From: Acidimicrobiia bacterium
Lineage (GTDB): Bacteria > Actinomycetota > Acidimicrobiia > Spongiisociales > SHLN01
NCBI GenBank assembly: GCA_013043085.1
Contig: JABDOU010000137.1
Coordinates: 1 to 6,316 of the forward strand
Length of the DNA: 6,316 nucleotides
Direction of reading: 5' to 3'
Below are positions 1 to 6,195 of the stretch, piece by piece. The position numbers and the translations under genes were made by a program. The stretch's first letter is position 1; each line of letters begins with the position of its first letter. The notes under the pieces were generated by a model that was not told where the DNA came from, ran no database searches, and saw nothing but the letters and a program-made list of their open reading frames with translations.

Positions 1-579
1 GCCCGCCAGAACCTGCGCTTCTTCGCCCGCCTGTTCGGGATCCGGCGGCTCGACGCCGACGCCCTGCTGCGGCGGGTCGGCCTGGCCGACCGCGGCCGGG
101 ACCGCGTGAAGGTGTACTCCAAGGGCATGCGGCAGCGCTTGATGCTGGCGCGCGCGCTGGTGAACCGGCCCGATGTCCTGTTCCTGGACGAGCCCACCGA
201 CGGGCTCGACCCGGTTTCGTCGAGGGCGATTCGTTCGATCATCCAGGAAGAGGCAGATCGGGGAGCGGCGGTGGTGCTCACCACTCATGACATGATGGAG
301 GCCGACATCCTGTCGGATCGGGTGGCTTTCATAAACGAGGGCAAGATCTTGGCGGACGACACTCCCGAGAATTTCAAGCTGGCCCACGGCCAACGGTCGG
401 TTCGCATTCGTTCCAAAAACGGCGACGAGGTGCAGGAGATAGTGGTTGATCTGAACGACGCAGGTGCCTCCGATCGCATTCGCGATGCCGTGATGGTTAC
501 CAACCTGCTGACGGTTCACACCGAAGAGGCGACCCTGGAGGACGTCTTTGTCGCATACGCCGGCCGGGGCCTCGCATGA
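1..579 (+). CDS. ABC transporter ATP-binding protein, 5' end outside window
   Basis: This is the nucleotide-binding subunit of an ABC-2 type exporter; it hydrolyses ATP on the cytoplasmic face to drive the two permeases encoded just downstream. The frame is open from base 1 (192 residues here), so the N-terminal 80-100 residues with Walker A and probably the Q-loop are missing. A GTG at 106 is internal and not the start, because the residues before it (ARQNLRFFARLFG) are typical of the helical region of these ATPases. Seen, numbered from the window edge: signature YSKGMRQ at about 39-45, Walker B DVLFLDE at 58-64, D-loop GLDP at 68-71, switch histidine in TTHDM at 96, and a C-terminal tail ending LEDVFVAYAGR, as in drug/antibiotic-type (NatA/CcmA-like) ATPases. 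The stop overlaps the next start (ATGA). Odd: the first 60 codons have almost only G or C in the third position, the rest do not. Subfamily and substrate are not determinable. Confidence 0.95.
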   Translation, partial: ARQNLRFFARLFGIRRLDADALLRRVGLADRGRDRVKVYSKGMRQRLMLARALVNRPDVLFLDEPTDGLDPVSSRAIRSIIQEEADRGAAVVLTTHDMMEADILSDRVAFINEGKILADDTPENFKLAHGQRSVRIRSKNGDEVQEIVVDLNDAGASDRIRDAVMVTNLLTVHTEEATLEDVFVAYAGRGLA

Positions 580-1655
580 GCGGCCGAGCTGGAATCATCG
601 GCACCATCGTGGCCAAGGATCTCAAAGAGTTCACCCGCGACCGCTTCTATATGGTGATCACCGTGGTGGGGCTCGCCTTCTACGTCCTCATCTTCTGGGT
701 GATGCCCGATACCGTCGACGAAACCATCGAACTGGGCATGGTCAACAACGCCGCGGCCGGCTTCTTCGAACAAGTCGCAGACCAGGGCTTGGAGGTGGCT
801 TTCTACCCGACCGAGGATGCACTTCGAACGGCGATCGAGGAGGGCGATGACGTCAGCCTGGGCCTTTCGTTCCCCGACGACTTTGTGGCCACTGTCACCG
901 GCGGTGGTTCGTCGACGGTGACGGTATATGTCACAGGCGAAGTCCCTCCGGAAGTCCGGTCAACGGTTTCGGCACTCGTGCGGGAACTGGGCTATCTAGC
1001 GGCTGGGGAACAACCCCTGGTCTCCCAACCGACTGAGGCCGAGGTGATATTGGGTGTCGACCGAGCCGGCGATCAGATCTCGCTGAGGGAACAGATGCGG
1101 CCGCTGTTCGTGTTTTTTGTATTGTTGATCGAGATGATGGCGCTGGGCACGCTGGTCGCCGGCGAGATCCATTCGCGGACCGTCACCGCCATCCTTGCCA
1201 CGCCGGCGCGGGTGTCGGACTTCTTGATCGCCAAGGGCATTTCCGGCACTCTTCTCGCGTTCGTGCAGGGCCTGATCCTGGTGGCCCTCATCCAATCATT
1301 CGGAAGCCAGCCGGCGCTGGTCGTCCTTGCATTGTTACTGGGCTCAATCATGGCAGCCGGTTTCGGGTTGATGGCCGGCTCGATCGGCCGCGACTTCATC
1401 ACCATTGTTTTCTGGTCCATGTTGATCTTGATCCCGCTGATCATCCCGGCCATCGCGGTCATGTTCCCGGGTACGGCCGCCGCCTGGATTAAAGCGATTC
1501 CCTCTTACCCACTGGTTGACATCATCGTGGGCGCCACTGCATTCGACCAGGGTTTCGGCGATCTCGCCGGCTCGTTGTTGGCCCTCGCTGGCTGGTGTGT
1601 GCTGGTCTTCCTGGCGGGTTGGGTAATTCTCCGTAGAAGGGTCGTGACGCTATGA
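576..1655 (+). CDS. ABC-2 type transporter permease, first of two paralogues
   Basis: Membrane subunit (359 residues) of the exporter driven by the upstream ATPase. Layout seen: a basic/acidic amphipathic start (AKDLKEFTRDR), TM1 at about 25-43, a long extracytoplasmic domain at about 45-170, then a block of five hydrophobic segments at about 176-195, 222-240, 246-268, 273-297 and 332-352. This matches the ABC2_membrane_3 type architecture. The charged stretch at 197-220 (EIHSRTVTAILATPARVSDF) lies between TM2 and TM3, where the coupling helix that contacts the ATPase is expected. The ATG at 576 sits in the ATGA overlap with the ATPase stop and has a G-rich CGGGG six bases upstream, so translational coupling is likely. 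It is clearly related to the following permease. The exported substrate is unknown; drugs, lipids, peptides and ions are all possible for this family. Confidence 0.92.
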   Translation: MSGRAGIIGTIVAKDLKEFTRDRFYMVITVVGLAFYVLIFWVMPDTVDETIELGMVNNAAAGFFEQVADQGLEVAFYPTEDALRTAIEEGDDVSLGLSFPDDFVATVTGGGSSTVTVYVTGEVPPEVRSTVSALVRELGYLAAGEQPLVSQPTEAEVILGVDRAGDQISLREQMRPLFVFFVLLIEMMALGTLVAGEIHSRTVTAILATPARVSDFLIAKGISGTLLAFVQGLILVALIQSFGSQPALVVLALLLGSIMAAGFGLMAGSIGRDFITIVFWSMLILIPLIIPAIAVMFPGTAAAWIKAIPSYPLVDIIVGATAFDQGFGDLAGSLLALAGWCVLVFLAGWVILRRRVVTL

Positions 1656-2752
1656 GGTGGACACAGCTGCTGCGCAAAGATTTGGCGATGGGCCCTCGGT
1701 CGCCGGTGGTGCTGTGGGCTCTGATTCTCCCGGTTGTCCTGACCTTGTTGCTACGTGGCGTGTTCGGATCTCTATTCGATCCCCAACCGCGCCTCGGCAT
1801 AGTCGATGAAGGGAGCTCGGCGATTCCGGCGGCCGCGCTGGAGTTGGAAGGCTTCGAGGTTGAAATCCTCGATGGCGCAGAACGGCTGGTGGAGTTGGTG
1901 GAAAGCCATGACTTTGACGCCGGCCTCGTCTTGCAGGCCGGGTTTGACGACTCGGTCAGGGCCGGAGAGCAGCCGTTGATCCAGGTGTCTATCTCGGGCC
2001 AGTCGCTTGAGTCCGATCGCCTGATCATCGGCTCGGCCATTCTCGATTTGGTTCGGGGCATCACCGACTCCACCGGGGTGGTTGACGTCGATCTGGTGGT
2101 GATCGGGCAGGAAAGCATTGATTTGTCTCTGCGCCTGCTGCCGCTGATGGTGATCATGGCGGTCGCCATCGCCGGCACCATGGTCACCGCCTCGTCGTTG
2201 GTCGACGAGAAGGAAACGGGAACCATGGATGCTCTGCTCGTGACGCCGCTGTCGGTGGGTGAGACGATGTTGTCGAAAGGCGTCTTCGGAGCACTCCTGG
2301 CCGTGCTGACCGGGTTGATCACACTCGCCATCAACTCGGCCTTCGGCAGCCAACCATGGGCGGTGATTCTGGCCATCGTGGTTGGGGCAGTCATGATGGC
2401 CGAATTCGGACTCATGCTGGGCTCATGGGCCAAGGACACGAACACACTGTTCGCCGCCTGGAAGGGTGGAGGAATCGTGTTGCTGTTTCCGGTCATCTTC
2501 ACGATCTGGCCCGATCTTCCGCAGTGGATCGCTCAGCTCGGTCCCACCTACTACTTCCTGCAACCGATCTTCGATTTGTCCGTTACCGATGCCTCCTTCG
2601 GTGACGTCGCCGGCAACCTGGCGATTGGCGTCGCCATCTGCGTGGCCTTGATTCCGCTGGTGATCATGGCCGGACGGCGCATGGAAAGGACGCTGGCGAC
2701 GGGACGGGCTCGGAAGGGGGAGGAGCCCGCGGAGCTCGTTTCGCTTGATTGA
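1652..2752 (+). CDS. ABC-2 type transporter permease, second of two paralogues
   Basis: Second membrane subunit (366 residues), probably a heterodimer partner of the preceding permease. TM1 lies at about 16-36, an extracytoplasmic domain at 40-158, then hydrophobic segments at about 161-183, 209-229, 236-258, 272-286 and 321-340, followed by a charged cytoplasmic tail (RRMERTLATGRARKGEE). The TM2 end VDEKETGTMDALLVTP is the characteristic E-x-x-x-G-T-hydrophobic-L-x-T-P coupling region of ABC-2 permeases. The segment from FGSQPW to FGLMLGS (about 231-258) matches FGSQPA to FGLMAGS of the first permease almost position for position. The ATG is in an ATGA overlap with the previous stop; GAAGGG about 10 bases upstream can serve as ribosome binding site. 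The extracytoplasmic domains of the two permeases look unalike by eye. It ends 19 bases before the convergent neighbour's stop. Confidence 0.92.
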   Translation: MRWTQLLRKDLAMGPRSPVVLWALILPVVLTLLLRGVFGSLFDPQPRLGIVDEGSSAIPAAALELEGFEVEILDGAERLVELVESHDFDAGLVLQAGFDDSVRAGEQPLIQVSISGQSLESDRLIIGSAILDLVRGITDSTGVVDVDLVVIGQESIDLSLRLLPLMVIMAVAIAGTMVTASSLVDEKETGTMDALLVTPLSVGETMLSKGVFGALLAVLTGLITLAINSAFGSQPWAVILAIVVGAVMMAEFGLMLGSWAKDTNTLFAAWKGGGIVLLFPVIFTIWPDLPQWIAQLGPTYYFLQPIFDLSVTDASFGDVAGNLAIGVAICVALIPLVIMAGRRMERTLATGRARKGEEPAELVSLD

Positions 2753-2771
2753 ATCTCGAGTCTTGCCGGTT

Positions 2772-4043
2772 TCAAGTTTGGGAAGGGGCCGAGGGCTGGT
2801 CGTCGGCTGAAACCTGAACGCGGGTGATGCGCCTCCCTCTGGTGCCGATGACTCGCAGCGTGCCCCCGTCGACGTCGATCTCGTCGCCGACCTCGGGCAA
2901 ACGCCCGAGCGCCGACATCATGAAACCGGCCACGGTGTTCCAACCATCGCTACCGAGATCTCGCTCGAGCAGCTCTGACAGGTCCTCTATGGGGAGAGCG
3001 GCGTCAACCGACCAAACCCCGGATGCGCTCTCAACAATCGGCGGCGCGTCATTGTCGTCGCTGATCGACCCGAGCAACTCCTCAACGATGTCTTCGATGG
3101 TGACCAGGCCCGCTGTGCCGCCGTATTCGTCGACAGCGATCGCGAGGTGGGTAGAAGTCCTCTGCATATCTCGGAGGAGATCGCCAATGGCCTTTGACTC
3201 TGGGACCTCGAGCACATCGGACATCAACCTCCTCACTTCGAGCGAGCGCCGGTCCTCAGGGATCTTCACCAGGTCGCGCAGCCGCACCATTCCGACTACG
3301 TGCTCGATAGATCCCTCGTAGAGGGGGAGTCGACGGTGGCCGGCCTCGAGGGCGATCAAGGTTGCCTCGGCGATCGAAGCGTCGACGGAAACCGCCACCA
3401 TCTGGGGGCGGGGCACCATGACGTCGTCAACCTGCCGGTCGCCGAACCGAAACGCCTTCGAGATGAGGGTCTGGTCTTCGTCAGTTATCTCGCCTTCGCT
3501 CGCCGCCCGCAAGGCCAGCATCTTCAGCTCCTCTTCCGTGACAGTCGGACTCACCGAAATGCCTTTGCCAGGCATTTGCAGGTCGGCAAACCCAACCAAC
3601 AGCGATACCAACGGGCGGAAGAGCCGTTCGAGCAAGCCGATTAGACCAGAAAGCAGCAGAGCGACCCGGGTGGGATGGCGTACCGCGTATGTCTTGGGAA
3701 TGGCTTCTGCGTACACGAACAGCAGCAAGGTGAGGACGACTGAGGCGATGGTGATACCGAGCGAACCGAACCAGCGATCAGCGAGAACCCCCGTGATGGT
3801 GGCCGCCGCAATCTGTGCCAGCAAAGCGGCGAGCAGAATTGCGTTCAGCACGCGGGTGAGCCGCTTCAAAAGGCCCGCCAAGCGCTTCGCATTGGCGTCA
3901 CCGCTTTCGGCGAGGGCGGCAGCCCGTACGGCCGGGACCCGAAGGAGTGCGGCTTCGGCCGCACCCAAAAGAGCCGCGACGAGAAATGCCGCTATGAGAG
4001 CCAGAATCAGAGGGAGGTCGTTGCCGATGTCCACCGACTGCAA
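2772..4043 (-). CDS. HlyC/CorC (CNNM/DUF21) family membrane protein with paired CBS domains
   Basis: Predicted integral membrane protein (423 residues) of the family that includes CorC, YtfL, MpfA and CNNM proteins, linked to magnesium/cobalt homeostasis, probably Mg2+ efflux. Seen in order: DUF21 membrane domain with hydrophobic segments at about 10-33, 66-88, 96-118 and 125-150, containing the conserved GAAEAALLR near 28 and EAIPKTYAVRHP at 113-124 (acidic plus P-K motif); a cytoplasmic linker; a CBS pair at about 205-265 (VDDVMVPRPQM) and 275-330 (VDEYGGTAGLVTIEDIVEELLG); and a CorC_HlyC domain at about 340-412. Length is usual for the family. The listed start is TTG at 4041-4043, with a weak GAGGG 14 bases upstream; a GTG three codons further in is equally possible. 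It follows the 62-residue gene by 25 bases and is likely last in the operon. The old name hemolysin should not be taken as function. Confidence 0.93.
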   Translation of the reverse strand: MQSVDIGNDLPLILALIAAFLVAALLGAAEAALLRVPAVRAAALAESGDANAKRLAGLLKRLTRVLNAILLAALLAQIAAATITGVLADRWFGSLGITIASVVLTLLLFVYAEAIPKTYAVRHPTRVALLLSGLIGLLERLFRPLVSLLVGFADLQMPGKGISVSPTVTEEELKMLALRAASEGEITDEDQTLISKAFRFGDRQVDDVMVPRPQMVAVSVDASIAEATLIALEAGHRRLPLYEGSIEHVVGMVRLRDLVKIPEDRRSLEVRRLMSDVLEVPESKAIGDLLRDMQRTSTHLAIAVDEYGGTAGLVTIEDIVEELLGSISDDNDAPPIVESASGVWSVDAALPIEDLSELLERDLGSDGWNTVAGFMMSALGRLPEVGDEIDVDGGTLRVIGTRGRRITRVQVSADDQPSAPSQT

Positions 4044-4068
4044 GCTTAGGAACGATGCCCTCAGGGAG

Positions 4069-4257
4069 CTATCGGTCGTCTTCGAGGATTGACGCCTTTT
4101 CCAGGGCGGCCACCATACCGTCGGGGTCTGCCACGGTCACTGTGAGCCCAGGTTGGGGCATTGCCGGAATGAAGGGCTTGATCTGTTCGACAAACTTCAC
4201 GCAGACCCCATCCGCTGTTGCCGTCGTAAGAAAGCGCTGTCCGCTTTCCGGTTGCAT
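4069..4257 (-). CDS. Small protein of unknown function, 62 residues
   Basis: I do not recognise a family. The ORF starts with ATG only 5 bases after the stop of the methyltransferase-like gene and ends 25 bases before the CorC-type gene, so it fills the gap between two real genes on the same strand. That is the main argument that it is translated. An AGGA lies three bases before the ATG, unusually close, so translation may depend on coupling with the upstream gene. The protein is not membrane spanning. It has one Cys (C18), a Pro-rich middle (PFIPAMPQPG at about 28-37), an alternating hydrophobic stretch LTVTVADPDG at 38-47 that looks like a beta strand, and a helical acidic end (MVAALEKASILEDDR). 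It could be a small alpha/beta domain or the remnant of a longer protein. A tail of the upstream protein is unlikely because that one ends with its own stop in a different frame. Confidence 0.6.
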   Translation of the reverse strand: MQPESGQRFLTTATADGVCVKFVEQIKPFIPAMPQPGLTVTVADPDGMVAALEKASILEDDR

Positions 4258-4262
4258 GATTC

Positions 4263-4892
4263 CTACCGGGTCGCTGCGGTTCGCCGAAAGATGTAGGCGA
4301 ACGGCGATTTGGTGTAGGCGATGCCGCGTTGGCTCTGGTGCAGGGTATCGCCGGTGATTTCAACTGGCTTTTTAGGCTTCAGGTAGGAGTCCAGTTTCTT
4401 TTTGCTGATCTGGTAGTCGCCACTGCGGGAGTTGACGACCGCCACCAGAGTGAGCTCCTTGTTGAGCGACGCCATCGCGACGTCGCCATGGCTGGAATTG
4501 GCGAGCAGCCATCCGCCAGACTGCAGGTAGCGGGTGCAATGCTCGGAAACGAAGCCGGACCATAGTGAGACCAGCAAGCCGAAGGATTGGTCCTCTAAGC
4601 CGAGGTCTTTGGAGTAGTCAGCGTGGACGAAGCTCCAGTCAGCGGGCTCCGGCGAGTCACGGTTCTCGGCCACGATGGCGCTGACAGCTGCTCCTTCCTT
4701 GAAGAACCGAGCCGCCCGCCGATCCATATCGGCATAGGTCACCGAGCTGAATAGGAATGAAGGGGCTATGTCGACATACGACCCCGGGTAGAGCACTGGA
4801 ACGTCACCGGTGAATTCTTTGACCGCTGTGAACAAGCGCTTTCGATCACCCGGGTGCCGATCTTGCTTGGCCCACATCGCTCTGGCATCCAT
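4263..4892 (-). CDS. Putative SAM-methyltransferase-like Rossmann-fold protein
   Basis: A 209-residue soluble protein whose pattern resembles a class I SAM-dependent methyltransferase. The putative first strand and loop is VLYPGSYVDIAPSF (33-46), where PGS replaces the usual GxGxG. A second strand VTYADMDRRAARFF (51-64) ends in acidic D55 and D57, which in true methyltransferases contact the SAM ribose. A later strand is FGLLVSLWSG (104-113), followed by a helix containing HCTRYL and then GGWLLANSSHGD (126-137), like the strand-5 region where a product carboxylate or glycine turn is typical. A basic patch KKKLDSYLKPKKP lies at 164-176. The fold assignment is inference; target and activity are unknown, and the altered glycine loop may mean it does not bind SAM. 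ATG at 4890-4892 has AGGG nine bases upstream. It follows the threonine synthase-like gene by 35 bases and precedes the small gene by 5. GC is lower here (about 52-53% in two 60-base lines counted) than in the threonine synthase-like gene (60% in one line). Confidence 0.85.
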   Translation of the reverse strand: MDARAMWAKQDRHPGDRKRLFTAVKEFTGDVPVLYPGSYVDIAPSFLFSSVTYADMDRRAARFFKEGAAVSAIVAENRDSPEPADWSFVHADYSKDLGLEDQSFGLLVSLWSGFVSEHCTRYLQSGGWLLANSSHGDVAMASLNKELTLVAVVNSRSGDYQISKKKLDSYLKPKKPVEITGDTLHQSQRGIAYTKSPFAYIFRRTAATR

Positions 4893-4927
4893 TGAAGCGA
4901 CCCTAGCTCGGGCCCCTCCAGGGCTGG

Positions 4928-6145
4928 CTATGACTTGAGGGTGTCCCAGTCAACCGGGTTGGGGAGGCGGGGAAGCGGGTTGGTGCCGATCGCTTCGACG
5001 TACTTCTGGGCCGCGCCGGTGTTGAACACCACGACTCGCTCGTCGGGGTCGATGGCCTTCTCGGCCACGAGTTTCTCGAGCACACCAAGGCAGGCGCCGG
5101 CTTCGGGGGCGAATGCGATGCCTTCGAGCGCCGCGCCTCGTTGGGCCCACGACAACAACGACTCCTCCGAACAAGACCGGGCTTGCCCGCCGGACTCGTT
5201 GACCGCGTCGATGATCATGAAGTCGCCGACCGCCGCCGGCACCCGCAGGCCGCTCGCTGCGGTAACAGGGTCTGGGAACGGATCGGCGAAACGTTCGCCG
5301 GCCTCCCAAGCCGTGCTGATGGGCGCACAACCATCGGCCTGGCACGACACCATCCGGGGCCGACGCTCGTCTGCCAGCCAGCCCATTTCGGCAAGCTCGG
5401 CGAACGCCTTCCACATCCCAATCAGTCCGGTGCCTCCGCCGGTGGGATACATGATGACGTCGGGCAATGACCAGTCGAACTGCTCGGCAAGTTCCAGTCC
5501 CATCGTTTTCTTGCCCTCGATTCGGTAGGGCTCCTTGAGAGTCGACACGTCGAACCAGCCCATTTCGGGGGTGCCTTCGCACACCACCGCTCCGCAGTCG
5601 GTGATGAGCCCATCGACGAGGAATGCGCGGGCGCCGTAATAGGCGGCCTCGTGCTGGTTGACGATCGGAGTATCTGCCGGCATGAACACGAATGCCTCCA
5701 TGCCCACCCGAGCCGCGTAGGCGGCCATGGCACCACCCGCGTTGCCGGCAGTAGGGATGGCAACCCGCTCGACGCCGAGCTCGTTGGCGCGGCTGATGGC
5801 CATTGCCAGACCCCGGCTCTTGAATGAACCGGTTGGGAGCTGGGACTCGTCTTTCACCCACAGGTCATTCAGGCCCAGAGCCGCTCCGAGCCGCTCGCAC
5901 TCGAGCAAGGGCGACATGCCTTCGCCGAGCGTTGCGACTTTGGTTTCGTCTTCGACCGGGAGCAGTTCCTTGTAGCGCCACATGGTCGGCTCTCGACTGG
6001 CGACGACTTCCTTGGTCATAGCCGCACCGACGGCGTCCAGGTCATAGCGAACCCACAGGGGCCGTCCTTCGTGCAGCGTCTGCAGTTGGTCGTGAGGTAG
6101 GTGGGTGCCATCGATGGCCGATTCGAGATGCGTAACGTGGCTCAA
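4928..6145 (-). CDS. Threonine synthase-like PLP-dependent enzyme (fold type II)
   Basis: A 405-residue cytoplasmic enzyme resembling threonine synthase, which converts O-phospho-L-homoserine to L-threonine and phosphate. Seen: LPTGSFKSRG at 103-112 with Lys109 as probable PLP Schiff-base lysine; TAGNAGGAMAAYAA at 132-145, the asparagine loop that contacts the PLP ring and substrate; glycine loop PTGGGTG at 234-240 for the PLP phosphate; and a C-terminal FNTGAAQKY at 374-382 in the position of the TGxGxK motif. The N-terminus (LESAIDGT, then QTLHEGRPLWVRYDL, about 7-36) aligns with the zinc-ribbon lead-in of many prokaryotic threonine synthases, but all zinc cysteines are absent. The SFKSRG motif is also close to threonine dehydratase, so a lyase acting on another hydroxy- or phospho-amino acid cannot be excluded. 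The start is TTG at 6143-6145, chosen for a strong AAGGAG four bases upstream and family-like N-terminal residues. No second thr-pathway gene is in the window. Confidence 0.92.
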   Translation of the reverse strand: MSHVTHLESAIDGTHLPHDQLQTLHEGRPLWVRYDLDAVGAAMTKEVVASREPTMWRYKELLPVEDETKVATLGEGMSPLLECERLGAALGLNDLWVKDESQLPTGSFKSRGLAMAISRANELGVERVAIPTAGNAGGAMAAYAARVGMEAFVFMPADTPIVNQHEAAYYGARAFLVDGLITDCGAVVCEGTPEMGWFDVSTLKEPYRIEGKKTMGLELAEQFDWSLPDVIMYPTGGGTGLIGMWKAFAELAEMGWLADERRPRMVSCQADGCAPISTAWEAGERFADPFPDPVTAASGLRVPAAVGDFMIIDAVNESGGQARSCSEESLLSWAQRGAALEGIAFAPEAGACLGVLEKLVAEKAIDPDERVVVFNTGAAQKYVEAIGTNPLPRLPNPVDWDTLKS

Positions 6146-6149
6146 GGGT

Positions 6150-6155
6150 CTCCTT
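6150..6155 (-). promoter_or_regulatory. Strong ribosome binding site of the threonine synthase-like gene
   Basis: Read on the - strand this is AAGGAG, followed by ACCC and the TTG start codon. It is a near-perfect anti-Shine-Dalgarno match and decides in favour of the rare TTG start; the next in-frame Met is at residue 43, far inside the conserved region. The AAGGAG lies in the 39-base gap after the GcvT-like gene, so the gene can be translated independently even if co-transcribed. Confidence 0.85.
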
Positions 6156-6169
6156 CTCAGACTCGGGTC

Positions 6170-6195
6170 TTCAGGATCTGGTTTTCAGGATCTGG
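6170..6195. repeat. Tandem 14-base duplication in the gap before the threonine synthase-like gene
   Basis: The 12-mer TTCAGGATCTGG occurs at 6170-6181 and again, identically, at 6184-6195, a period of 14 bases. On the - strand the first copy encountered (6184-6195) contains the TGA stop codon (6185-6187) of the GcvT-like gene; the second is in the intergenic gap before the ribosome binding site. The simplest explanation is a local slippage duplication. The repeat has no dyad symmetry, so an operator pair is possible but not supported. Confidence 0.8.

Noticed and set aside
106..108. GTG at 106 as the start of the ATPase gene
   Set aside because: The upstream in-frame residues are conserved ATPase sequence and a start here would remove Walker A; the gene simply enters from the left edge.
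1522..2502. A 326-codon open frame on the - strand opposite the second permease
   Set aside because: It lies fully antisense to a clear membrane protein, is rich in Ser, Thr, Pro and Arg as expected of a high-GC shadow frame, and shows no domain pattern.
2768..2814. Inverted repeat GGTTTCA / TGAAACC as a possible terminator between the convergent genes
   Set aside because: The stem is only 7 bases with a 33-base loop, lies mostly inside the CorC-type coding region, and has no T tract.
3418..4092. A 224-codon + strand frame opposite the CorC-type gene
   Set aside because: Low-complexity Ala/Arg/Ser composition and full overlap with a well supported gene.
4061..4363. A 100-codon - strand frame overlapping the small unknown gene and the end of the methyltransferase-like gene
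   Set aside because: Pro/Arg/Ser-rich and in a phase that conflicts with both tightly spaced genes; no ribosome binding site seen.
4893..4927. Small GC-rich hairpin (GCCC/GGGC) after the threonine synthase-like gene as a terminator
   Set aside because: Four-base stem without a U-run; too weak to support a terminator call.
4950..5861. A 303-codon open frame on the - strand in a different phase from the threonine synthase-like gene
   Set aside because: Its product is extremely rich in Arg, Gly and His without any motif, typical of a shifted frame of a GC-rich gene; the true frame carries all PLP motifs.
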